Shown: positions 50,191-61,191 of the stretch, piece after piece
How the letters are laid out: every line of letters starts with the position of its first letter
Numbering within the stretch: position 1 is the stretch's first letter
Assembly (NCBI RefSeq): GCF_016802725.1
Contig: NC_052664.1
Location: 30,335,275 to 30,399,274, forward strand
Direction of reading: 5' to 3'
From: Solenopsis invicta
Taxonomy: Eukaryota > Arthropoda > Insecta > Hymenoptera > Formicidae
Length of the DNA stretch: 64,000 nucleotides
Notes under the pieces: generated by a model
The model's input: only the letters and a program-made list of their open reading frames with translations
What the model was told of the DNA's origin: nothing
Databases searched by the model: none
Position numbers and translations under genes: made by a program

Positions 50191-50390
50191 GAAGAGAACA
50201 ATTTTGCTGAAACACAGATCTGAAAATAATTATATTTAATCCTTAAAAAACTTATATTGGATGTTTAAGCTAGTTGTTAGAATGTCAAAACTTTTTGCAG
50301 TAATATCGTTGAACGTCTTACATGATAATTTGGATAGTCCAACATAAAATTATTTTCTGTATCTAGCGAAATGTTTAAATTGTTCTTTCC
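50191..50390. mobile_element. MITE-like element, copy 2 (shorter)
   Basis: Aligns in the same orientation with 47050-47303 through AGATCTGAAAATAATT, CTTTTTGCAG, GTCTTACAT, AGTCCAACA, TATCTAGCGAAAT and TTGTTCTTTCCA, at about 65% identity with deletions that account for its 54-bp shorter length. Its own ends are still inverted repeats (GAAGAGAACAATTT versus GGAAAGAACAATTT). No open frame. Two diverged copies 3 kb apart establish the family, although autonomous relatives are not visible. Confidence 0.7.
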
Positions 50391-51800
50391 ACGTTTTAAA
50401 TTAAAATGATTAAAATGATAATTTTTTGTTTCATTTCGTGGCATAAGTCATTTTACTTCAAATATCGAGCAATCATCGCATTCACACGTAAGAGGACAGC
50501 TGTGCAATAATTTCTGTACATCTCTGATAATACTCCAAACAGTATTGCCGTGACTAATGCGTAAGTTGGCGAACGTAAGAGACCACCGCGCAATTGCCCG
50601 ATACTTACGTGGTTATAATTGACTCTTTCGTACACGCGACGCCTCGTACTTCGCTTTGGAGGCGCCGAGACCGCCTTATTCGTTTCAGAAACAAAGTGGT
50701 CTGCATTCTGGGACGTCTATCGCGACGAGGGATCGCAATGAGACACGTATGTATCTTCAATCGCCGCACTGCGCCATCATTGTGGCGTGGTAGGAGCTGT
50801 TATTTCACGGCGCGGACTTCTCCAAGCCTGCAGCCGGCTGCAGGTGCAGCCGCTTCTCGATCCTTAGACGTTTCGGTGTGCATTGTGATCGAATGATATA
50901 ATAAAACCCGTGGGAAACGAATAACGGGGCCACCTGACGCACCACTCTCTGGCGACGATATATATTTATACTCTTCTCTCATATGCGTGCGCGCATAAAA
51001 TAAAGGCGTACGTCTACGTGTGCGTCTTGTATCTGTACGCACAAAAGATGCAAGTCTTGTATCCAAGCAGAATTGGTCCCACACGCGACTTATGGATTGC
51101 TACATCGACAATTGCAACGTGACGACGTTGCCTCTTGACGTAATACATGACGTTTAATAATAGGAAATAACACATGGTCATAAAGAAAAAAAAAAACGAT
51201 AAACTGTAAATTTAAAGGAAACCCGAAAGAAAAACTGCAACTGTAACTGGAAATTAAAAGCGTGTGTCAATATAAAATCGTCGTTTTGGTCCGTTATAAT
51301 CACATTAATAAACTCAACTACATATATTATAGGCAATTCATAGAAATAGATAATGCACACCAGATGATAGACGGATTATTAGTTACCAGATGACAGTCTA
51401 TGAGGTAGTAACAATTAGAGATATCATTAGCGTAGAGAAACCTTCGTACGGACGTCTGGAATTAAAGTATCGTAGGGGTTGACAGGTTAGCGAAGATTAC
51501 AGTGTACAACGAAGCATTAAGGCAAGCCCTTTCCGTATATTCAATTCAGTACGTTACTCTTGAATTTGTAAATTAATAGTGCCGTCATTATGGGCAGAAA
51601 GGGAAGAAGAGAATGCTATAAATGAAGACGACGCAGCTGCAAGTTATCAATAAATGTGTAGTAATGACGAAAAAAAAGTCGTCTAAAGTCTATCTCAAGT
51701 AGGAAAGATATAGTTTTCCTTTCTACATAGATGGATAAGATAAAAAAGAAGCCGCAAACATTTTTTCAAATATCTACAGCACTATAGTCTCGTACTGTGT
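50391..51800. other. CpG-rich island then AT-rich sequence, no gene
   Basis: CpG-rich at 50560-51090, with a plus frame of 100 codons and a minus frame of 94 overlapping at 50800-50896. It contains the palindrome at 50827-50844. From 51100 it is AT-rich with no recognised feature. Confidence 0.45.
50827..50844. other. Perfect 18-bp GC-rich palindrome
   Basis: CCTGCAGCCGGCTGCAGG is identical to its reverse complement, with no spacer. It is followed by a further GTGCAGCCG that repeats half of it. Confidence 0.95.
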
Positions 51801-51898
51801 CCCTTACGTTTTGGAACTTGTGTTTCATTTAGCAACGAGAGGGACAATTGATGAGCTCACGCAGGGCGATAATGCTTCAGGAAAAATTTACGAAAACG

Positions 51899-51940
51899 GA
51901 GAGAGAGAGAGAGAAGAGGAGGAGAAGGAGGAGGAGAGAA
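51899..51940. repeat. (GA)n to (GGA)n purine tract
   Basis: Forty-two consecutive bases are purines except near the ends, passing from GA to GGA repeats. It gives a Glu/Arg-rich artefact frame, GAGA-like sites and triplex potential. Confidence 0.85.
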
Positions 51941-52649
51941 CGGTTAAAATTTTTAGCCTTACCTACGCGCTTGAATCACGAGAGCGTCACGCGCGGAACA
52001 CGCATACGCTCTCGTGGAGAATCTACAACGTTGGAAACCCTATGAGGTATTCGAATTGTCGGTTCTCAACGGGACATCGAGGCGGTACCCTGCGGGGCAC
52101 GGCGTGGTGCCACGGCACTATCATCCTGAGCTTTCACCGGCGTCATCATCATCGTCATCTGGCGGCTCTTATTCTTCCGGTGTCTGGACTTAATGGACGG
52201 ATCTGTCATAACCCGTTTCAGCACCTTCGTCAGTGTCGACAATGAGTCGCAATAATGACTTGCAGCCTACCGCCAAGATCATAGGCGGTGATTTCGCGGA
52301 AATAAAATCGCTAATATCGGAGAACACGTTCGTGATAGAAACTAATCTCGGCGAAAGAAGCAGGCAATCTCCCACCTTTTCCTATCGTACTCTTCCAGTA
52401 CTTAATCTCGATAATTAATAGATCGAGTTGAACCAGCAGCTAACTTGGATCTTACGACTGTGGACATAAATTTGTTCAAGATCGAACTTCACAGAGTGGA
52501 TTGAAAAAGATTGTATCGTTATAACGTATTAGTATATATTATAACGTGTATAATGGCTTTCGTATTTGTTTCATGTGCCTTCGTGCTCACGCCAATCGAT
52601 CTCACGACAAATTACAAGCGCGAGTGAACGTGCGGTAGATTCACGACGG

Positions 52650-52690
52650 CGCGCGGCGCGGCGCGGCGCGGCACGGCGCGGCGTGGCGGC
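52650..52690. repeat. (GGCGC)n pentanucleotide array with variants
   Basis: About eight GGCGC units, two altered by single changes (GGCAC, GGCGT). This is the complement of the array at 47641-47662. The run of CpG makes it mutation-prone if methylated, so its survival suggests an unmethylated germline state. Confidence 0.9.
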
Positions 52691-53137
52691 GACGCGCGTG
52701 AGAGCACGCGGCACGCTCGCTAACCGTTCCACGATTTCTCACAATCAAACGATCCTTCCGCCGCTTTGAAACACTCCGACCACTTTCTTGGATTAAACAT
52801 CGCCCATCGTCGAGATTAATAGCCGTCACGTTGCGTTTTGCTTAGCGCTGCATTCACGCGAACGCACGAGACCAACCCCGCGCCCGTGTGCGTGAACACG
52901 CGTTCGGCGAGCTCTCTCTTTCCCTTTCTCGACGAGGTTGTTTCCCTACTCATCCTGAAGAATGGTTCGTCATCCCGGTGGAAGAACCGCGCGCGGCACA
53001 ATGCCCAGCGATTTCTGCAGGTAAACGCGTTTACATATGCATACAAAGCCGCAGTTTCCGCGAGACGAGCCGCGCGCGGGTACAAGCTGCGCTTCGACTC
53101 GCGAAAAGAAACTACTATCGCTGCGTCGTCGCCAAAA

Positions 53138-53167
53138 GACGACGACGACGACCACTACGACTACGAC

Positions 53168-53207
<40 letters not shown>

Positions 53208-53243
53208 GCGACGACCGCAACGACGACCACGACTACGACGACT
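53138..53243. repeat. (GAC)n trinucleotide array
   Basis: About 35 triplets, mostly GAC, with purest runs of 4 and 8 units and interruptions such as CAC, TAC, AAC and GGT. The three frames read Asp, Arg and Thr. The interruptions favour stability over active expansion. Confidence 0.9.
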
Positions 53244-53560
53244 CGCGCGTGCACACGTGCGTCCATAGAAACGTCGTCGGAAACCGGCGCGGTGTCGTCC
53301 ATTTACGTAGCCGCGGTGGACTCGGATTAATGGCTCTCGCGGGTCTCCTTTAGCCCCCGAGATACCGTACCACGTAATCGAAACTCTCGTTCGATTCCTG
53401 AGTGGGCGAAGACAATTTGCGGTGGCGATGTACGCGCGATGCGTGTCTCTTAATGAGCGCGAGATTTATTCGGTATTTATATAATGCTTTTGTGCGAATG
53501 CGAAGAGACGAACGGATGTTTCCTTAGATTAACTCGGAGGGAAAAACGTCGCGGATGTCG

Positions 53561-56060
53561 AGATAAATGGCATTAAACGGATGTCGCTCGATGCTATTTC
53601 TAAATTGGAATCGAGAGTTTATAATGTTAATAGAGCCTGGAATTACGCGGGATTATTATAAGATGCAGGAGATAATGACACGGGAGGAGGACATAAAAAC
53701 GGAATTCCTCGAACTGAAAAACGTAAATCTGATGGTAAAAAGTATTCCTTAAACATTAATAACTACATTGCTCATATAATCGGTTAATGATTGCTTTAGT
53801 ACATAGACACGAGTAATATATTATATTAAGAAATTATAAATATGCATGAGACTCGATTACGCCGTTAACTGGAAAATCGTGGAACAATTTGCCTCATTAT
53901 TTTCTCAATCATCGGAGCGGCCAGTAACCAATTAATTAACTTGTAACGCTTTAATAGCTACACTAATGATAGATCGATTAATGAGCACTTTCCTGAGAGA
54001 GGGCTTCTGCGTCCTGTGGCACTCTCTAGTAGGCAATTTTTGAACAGCTCTTCAGTCGCTAGCCGAGCAGAATTTTTTATCGCATGCCATCCAAGTTTAA
54101 AACGAGCATCTTATTTTTAGTTACAAAACGGCCAGATTATTCACAGCGACGACCGGTTGATCTGATGATAGCGATTATTTCATGTATCATAATCGCTACT
54201 CCGTGCAACCGCTAGTGACGCCGCATCCATTGAATTTTGTCACATACGACGTTTATATAAAAGAAATAACGTAATTGTTGTTATTATATCGTGCAGGCAC
54301 GATTGAATTTATTTGCAATTTCTGATTCGATATCCGATTTCGTGATAATGGTCATTCAGGATCGCTCATTAAATCAAGAAGCTGTTGCGCTGCAATGAGC
54401 AAATTTAAGATCGAAAACGACTCATTAGTGCAAATTAATTATTTAAATTAATGATTTCCGCAATTTGCAGAGCGCGGGATATGCTACTCTCGCGGCGCTG
54501 TTGCGTTAACATAAACTTTGTAGCGCGTTATTCGAGCAGTGGTCGCGAGTAAAGTAAGTTATTTAACGACCCCAGGAGTTTATACGGCGTTTTCTGTTGA
54601 TTTTAAGGTCAGAAATTTATATCGCGGCGCGTTACTATTAAAATGAAATAATTTATACCTGCACGGATTAATAGCTACCATAATCTTCAAGTCAAAATAC
54701 CGTGGCGCGAGGCTCGTAAGTCACCGTAAGACCACTTTGTACCGCAGTATCGCCGACGCCGTCCGACTGCGCGCACTTCGCTGCAGTCCGAATAAGATAC
54801 GTTATTTAACGATCGCTGTATTTGTACGATGTTGCACTAAAACGAGACAAAAAGAAGGCGCATAGAATGGAGCCGGGAGTGAAATAAATGAAATGGCCCT
54901 TACCGCCGCATGGCATCTGAATTAATGACCCTCATAGCTCTCTGCGGGCCCGGTACACTATTAACCAGTGGTGTGTCCACATAATCATGCGACGTAACGC
55001 GCGCCTATGATTGTATCAATTTACGATGTCACGTGAGATATATGCACATGCATCGGAAGCGATACGTAAAATCATGACGTCCTTATAGCGAGGGATATTA
55101 CCGTTCATCACGTTTACTGTACCGATGAAAAACAGAAGCCTGAAAGGGCGCGCTTAATAGAAATCTTTATTACGCAATAAATATATCGAGATATATAACA
55201 CAATAACGCAATATGATTTCGATAACTCGAAATAACTCTGAATTGCTTCTATTTAAAGGAATCTTATACACGTGAGATCTTTCACATTTCATTTATGATA
55301 CTCAAAATAACGTCGTGTCTCCATTTAATGCTGTCTTCACTTAATGCCGGACATTAATCATGCATATCTCGTACATCTCGCGTGAAGACATAAAAGATCG
55401 TGACACAAGAAAGACCCAAGCTGTTACTGTCAAAAAGAATCGACCCTCTAGCTACATGAGTGTTCCTCGTATCCCAGGATATCAATTACACCCTCGCTGT
55501 AGCCTTCGGCGCGAAAATGTCATTAGAATCAATAACAGCACAGCCACCCCCTTCCCATTCCCTCTCGATTCGCGTATACACACAATTCCACCCTCGTCGC
55601 TTCCGTTCGCCGAACTTTTCCCGATGGCGCTAGCATTCTATGAAGCATTCTATGAAGCATTGTGCCCCCGCTTCCTTGCGCGCAACCGAATTTTTTCTAC
55701 CCTTGTCCTCGTTGCCGAAAGGTACGAGGGACGCGCCCATCCGTCAGCAATTTCATAAACTTGAGCACGCGTGCTCAATTAAGACGCTTTGTGTTGAAAA
55801 ATTTTAGACGACAATCTTTTATCACTTGATTTGACTCGGAGCTTAAAAAAAAAAACTGTCTCAACGCAATGAACGTACATAGACAATTTTATCAATTTTA
55901 TTAAAAAATTTATTTAAAATTACCCAATAATCACAGAATATCTTTCAAATAAGTCAATCGTTTCAAATTTCAAATAAATTAGCAGCAGCCTTGACAATAA
56001 TCGTAATATTCTAGATAGTACATTTTTTTAATCCGTTCAACATATTCGGATTTTATTCAT
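53561..56060. other. Balanced sequence, no confirmed gene
   Basis: 53567-53752 is an open plus frame with coding-like codon variety, noted as a finding. 53880-54700 is rich in TAAT and ATTA cores, including a run of AATTAATTATTTAAATTAATG at about 54434. 12-bp units (AGCATTCTATGA) are repeated twice at 55632-55655. A 132-codon plus frame at 55360-55758 is Pro and Ser rich and not recognised. Confidence 0.4.
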
Positions 56061-57900
56061 CATAGTGCCGCGAGCAATATTTCAGCGTAGATTGTACCAT
56101 CGATATCAACGTACCTTTCATTTTTCTCCATCTTTCATCGGACAAGGTAATATTTTCGCTAGGAGCCTCGGGACTTCCTGGTCCTGTCAAGTTTCTGGAA
56201 GGACACGGCAAATCCCGCGGCATCGCCGCGCCACTGGGATCAGGGAAAGACGGTAGAAGGAGAAATTGGAGACGTATATACGGCGGCGGAAATGTATACG
56301 TGGCCTAGAGGGTTCAAGGGTGTGCGACGTTGTCTTCCACGGGGGTGGATTTGCCTTCGAGGAACTCGCGGTCTGCACCGAGGGAGGAGGCCATCCCGTT
56401 AAGCCACCATGATTCCACGAGATAAACCCCCATATTATGTCGCGTGGGATTATGCGGAAAACCAGCCACGAGACGCGACCTGTTATCTGTGTGCACGGCT
56501 TGCGGTATATATACGCGCGCGGCTTTGTGGGTGTATAAAGATTTTACGGGCGCCACGTCACGGAGACGACCGTGTCTTCTCAAGAAAAATATTTCTCCGC
56601 GCTTCGCCGACTACAAGAAGAAAATTAAGAAAGCTTAGGGTAAGAAAGGGTGCGTGTGCCGGCGCACGTACGCATTTTATTATTTTCGCGCTGACGGCTC
56701 CGTGACAAACGAGCTGAGATATATTTATGCTATCAAAGGGTGATCCCTTAAAGCATGAAAAATATTTTTATTTATATTTGCACTGTACGAAACATGTAGA
56801 GATGTTTGCATTTCTTTTTATTAATCAATTTAATAAGTTATTAGGATGTATACACGGATACGTAAACTTTTGCGAGAGAGAAGGGAGACTCGCGTTGCAA
56901 GTATATAAGAAGGGACAAATACGAATGAAAAACTAACGTACACACTTAAAGACTCTTTAATTTTTCACAAATCTCCCGAAATGTCCAATTATCATGCTAC
57001 GTATTATACCCATCTTCGTTATGATCTCGAGTTACAAGAAAACCAACCTCGCAGCCAGCTTTTAATATCCGAAGGCACGGGATCGTTACGAAAGCAACGA
57101 AAGCGTGGCAACTTCCGCTGGTGGTCGAGTGCGAAGGGCCGTTTATCGGTCAAAAAAATCCACCCGTGAATTCCCCGTGAAGAAAGTACGGATACGCCTG
57201 GCTCGTATTTAAAGGACTTTAAGAAACCACAACCGCTTCCCGACGAGTTTTCGTTTGGTGTCTCGGGGCCCGCGCCCGAGGTTTTTAATTAAGCCGTAAA
57301 TCGAAGTGCCCAGGGCCCGCCTTTATTGCGGCCCTAAACTATATCGACCACGCTCTTAAAAAGATGCAACACGAGACGGAACCTCCGCTGAGCGATTCGC
57401 CTTGTGTTCTCGGCGACACATCGCGCTTATAGGGCTCTCTCGCTTTCACCTCGCTTCGGGAAGCGTCGTTTTTATTTCGAGCCACCCTTGGAAAGACACG
57501 AATGTCCTCCTTCGTTCGCCGTAATGATCGAACCCGCTGCCAGGAATGTCGTAAACAGAATCGTGATCAGGGTGGTCCGCGGGGATGATCCGCGTCCGTT
57601 CCCTTTTTTCTTCCTCTCTCCTATAAGTCAGCGCGCTTAAACTTTAACGTCTCGGATTTCATTGCCTCTTATTCTCACGTGAGCGCGGCCATTAACACGA
57701 ACTCAAAAAGACGCAAGAAAATCGCGCGGTACGCGTGTCAGAGTGCGCTTACGGTTCTTTCTTATCGCCGGACTGGCCTCTACGTGCAACGATCCCCGGC
57801 CTTAACCCCTCCGTGATTTTTTTTAAACGACGCATTTTCGTTTTTTTTTTATCCGCTGCCCGTGTTATCTCAAGTATTTTAATGTATCGTGCCAGTTCTT
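56061..57900. other. CpG-rich block, no gene recognised
   Basis: Overlapping plus and minus frames of 60-98 codons throughout. At 57262-57280 CTCGGG pairs with CCCGAG and is followed by GTTTTT. T-runs lie at 57818-57852. No domain was recognised. Confidence 0.45.
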
Positions 57901-59560
57901 AGAAGTTTGAAATATACTGTGGAAAAGGAAATAACAATATACAGTTTATCGTATACTTTCTTTAAAAAATCTCGTATTTTGTCGTATGAGCGTAATGAAC
58001 GACGTTGTACCTTTTCGTTAAAAAGGCAAAACGACCGATTCGGCAAAAAATCAACATTTTTAAAAATATATGTAATTATTTTACACGCTCTTCACGATTA
58101 TAGATTATTGAATATTAAGTGTAATTTGTGGAGTTATCCATGATGATAATAAGAAACTTTTTCTATAAAAAAGTTAAAGGGGCTGTTTGACAAATGTCCG
58201 TAAAATAATTGAGCTTGCCGTTACTCATGTAATTTAAGAATGAAACGGTAACAAAAGAGCAATTCCCTATCACTGTTAAGCCATACCCACGCCTCTGTTA
58301 GCCACTTCGGAAAAACGAGAGAACACCGAGGAAACTCAAAGGAGAACACCGTATAAATACAGAGGAGGCCGTGAGAATAGAGAAGGACACAGATACAGGT
58401 CGCGTCCGTTGCAGCTCGTCGCCTTCCACTTCCATTTGAATAAAAGCAACGATAAGCACATCCTTAGAGTCGCTCGCAGTTCTGAATTGTTTCCGCTTCT
58501 TAAACCCCCGACAAATTTATTATAATAACTACCCTTAGAGCCGGCGGATCTCGCAGCTCGCTCCGACCTTCGTCTCTCACCGCGACCGCCACCGGGTTCC
58601 GCAGTCGCCTCTTCGTTTCTATCCACCACTCTCGCGCTGCTTCTTGGCCTGCGCACCAGTCGCGCTACCACCCCCTCAGTCTACCCCTGAACGTGCACCA
58701 CCGTCGTCGTCGTCGTCGTCCACCACCTTCCACCCTCTTCGTCGTTGCCCTCTCCCACGCCATCGCCTTCGGTGTTTTCTCTCGCGAGGAGAAACTCCTT
58801 TTTCTCCGTAGTCGCTGGGCGAAAGGAAGGATCGTTTCCGCGAATAATGTGTTCCTCCTCCACCACGTGGCGAAGAAGCTCGGGATAACGGAGACCGAAG
58901 AGAACATCAGTTGCAATATTCTCAGCGCCAACGTCAGGATTTCGGACGTTCTCTCCGCGCGAATATGCCGTGCCGGTTTACGCCCCAACGGCAGTTAATC
59001 ATTTTACGATAATTACACGCTTTAAAGCCACGGAGTCAGAGGTGGATTTTCTCTTATTAATCCGGTACGCTTGATTTGGGGTTGCGGTTTGTAGAAATTG
59101 GACAATCATTTAATAGAAATATGGTATTATCAGTGAAAATATTTACGAAAATATTTTTTATTAATGTTTTATGTTACGTAAAAATTAAAAAATATAAAAT
59201 TATTAATTGTATATAACCGTACATTTTTAAGTCTTTTTTAAATATATGTATAAAACGTAACATCTAAATATAGCTCGCAGGAATAATTTGCAAAAATGCG
59301 GGTTGATCTTATAAAAAAAATATATTGTTAATTAATAATAGATGATATCATCTGAAAGTTATATGTTGATCACAACTAGTTGCAAATGTAAGTCAAATAT
59401 CACCTGGGCAATCATTTAATGCTCGCGCTTTCAAAACGAGGAGCATCGAAGATTATTTGCAAGAAATTCTCTCGCTAACGACATCAGCAAAGAAATACTA
59501 TAACTCGCGCTCGATCGAAAAAACCACCATTGTATTTTAACACAACTTAAGCAGACAGCT
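57901..59560. other. CpG-rich island between AT-rich stretches, no gene recognised
   Basis: 58250-59050 is GC-rich. It includes TATAAATA (58352-58359) and a (GTC)n run at 58702-58722, with 100-111 codon frames on both strands. The flanks (57900-58240 and 59090-59450) are AT-rich. The TATA match alone is not enough to call a promoter. Confidence 0.4.
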
Positions 59561-61154
59561 GCAGTTTGCTCTTAGCATTGCCCGCTGTTCCGCCGTATTA
59601 CGAGGTCCGTAAATAGGCGCTTGGCCTGACGCGTGTATTTTTCCACTCTGCGCTGCGGAACCACGGTCGCTAAAAACAACGCGAAATTGTATGCGAGGGA
59701 AAGAAGCGAACGAAGTGGAGAAAGACGACAACGAAGAAGACGAACGGGAGGAGAGGAGCGGGAGGACGGGGAGGAATAGAGGTCGGCGCGGGCGGTGGCT
59801 TTGCCTCAGCGTGGTATTTACGACGTCATTTCCTCGCTGACTGTCAATAATTTCCCTAGGGGATGCGGAAGACACTACGTTGCCTCTCGCGTGTCTCCGC
59901 CGCCGCGCGTCTTCTTCGGACGTACGTCGCGCTCCTCCGTTCGCCACCTAAACCGCCTTGCTATCCCACCTACCTCGGCTCGCGCGCCACCTTTTTCATC
60001 TCTTTGCAAATTGAAAAGACGCCGGCGAGCGAGACGTCGGTCGAAGACGACGCGCAAAGCCCGCGAGCCTGCCAAAAAGTAATATCACGTGGATGAAAAT
60101 AATGGCTCGAAGAAGAAACGAGAGATTACGTGCATTCGACAATTCACTTCTGTACATGACATGTGCGGACTTTTCTCAAGCCGGTTTCCGACGCTTAAAT
60201 GTCGAGCGAAAATTATAGACAGTTATTACTTCAATCAATCTGTAAACTTTCGAATTAATAATAGCCCTATTAACTCTAGATTTAATTATCCGTCTTGCGA
60301 CAGCCATTTCCTATCGAGTAACTCATCGTGAGAAAACCACACATTGCTAATTATATAACGGTTTGTGTTGTACGTAAAAATTTATTTTTCAATTTGAATA
60401 ACTAATGCGTTTAGAATAATTTAGACAAACCCGCAAGTACGTACATGAAACACGTGCGTTACGTAAGACGATATGCGTATTTCCTTACACCATTTATATT
60501 ATTTTTATCCCGTTTTCGCTGTGACTTCATCTTACCAGGAATAAAAATTAACCCACAGTGGAAACCCATAATCACGACGTGACTAATGCAGTGAATCATT
60601 TTTCTACAAAGATAAAGAGCACGATATTTTTTTGTACCTCGTCTTATAATTATACTTATAATTATACGACAGCTATACTTAACCGATCGCTCGGTCTGCA
60701 CGGACCAGTTATTACGCTACGAGCCCCTTTAAAAACAGCTAAACGCGAGGAAACTGCAGCCTCAAGAACCAAGGCAGTATCGCCTAATGAAGCATCTCCT
60801 TTAACTAATTTACAATCAGCGCTTCCTCCCATGCCGGCGTCGACGTGGACGCCGAATAAGATGCCGGAGAGATGCGCGGGGGAACGAGTACCTAAGTTCC
60901 GCGTACTTTCTCTGTCCCGAGGCTATCGCCGCCTTCATAGCCCAGAACTCTTTAATTTTTGCCATCGATACCGCAGCATCCTCTTTAACTCATTAGACTC
61001 AATCAATTATACAGTACGGTTACACAGCAGTCTCCTTTCCCTTTCTCATTCTCGCCCAACCCTCTCCCTCCCTTCCTCCCTCTCACCCAATCTCTGTCCC
61101 TCCGTGTCGTCCTGCTCAACAACCCCGTCTTAATCCCTCGACCGAGACCCCGAG
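59561..61154. other. CpG-rich then mixed sequence with purine and pyrimidine tracts
   Basis: A purine-rich run at 59695-59782 (GAGG, GAAGA and GGGAGG words) underlies a Ser/Arg-rich minus frame of 136 codons (59537-59947). A pyrimidine-rich run lies at 61028-61105. The 191-codon plus frame at 60558-61133 ends in that run and is Ser, Leu and Pro rich for this reason. A perfect 12-bp duplication (CTTATAATTATA) lies at 60643-60666. Confidence 0.45.
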
Positions 61155-61191
61155 TGGTATCCCGAGATACCAGGGTTTACCAAGGTAAACC
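61155..61191. other. Two adjacent perfect hairpins
   Basis: TGGTATC (61155-61161) pairs with GATACCA (61166-61172) across CCGA. One base later GGTTTACC (61174-61181) pairs with GGTAAACC (61184-61191) across AA. Both stems are perfect and nearly abut. GTAAAC is also a forkhead-type core. It lies 50 bp right of the pyrimidine tract. Confidence 0.9.

Larger units (their letters stand above)
51801..53560. promoter_or_regulatory. Strongly CpG-rich block, candidate promoter or regulatory region
   Basis: The densest CpG region of the window, especially 52560-53450, with a pentamer array and a GAC array inside. Up to three plus-strand frames and one minus-strand frame are open at once (for example 52838-53353, 171 codons, with an Asp run), because CGA, ACG and GAC repeats contain no stops. 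That openness is therefore not evidence for a protein. Clustered CpG and simple repeats suit a 5' end or regulatory region, but no TATA, initiator or transcript evidence exists. An AT-rich stretch with a GA tract starts the block. Confidence 0.2.

Noticed and set aside
51401..51410. let-7-like TGAGGTAGTA
   Set aside because: The match stops after ten bases, the rest of the mature sequence differs and no flanking hairpin is evident.
52838..53353. 171-codon Asp-rich plus frame as a real acidic protein
   Set aside because: All three plus frames and a minus frame are open here because GAC/ACG/CGA repeats lack stops. The Asp run is the repeat itself.
57262..57290. GC hairpin followed by GTTTTT as a terminator
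   Set aside because: Factor-independent terminators of this form are bacterial. Nothing suggests Pol III transcription here.
58352..58359. TATAAATA as a TATA box
   Set aside because: No initiator or downstream element was found at the expected distance, and such a word is frequent by chance. It is not enough to call a promoter.
60558..61133. 191-codon plus frame as a secreted or membrane protein
   Set aside because: Its C-terminal half is the translation of a CCCTCTC-type pyrimidine tract and the first half has no recognisable motif.
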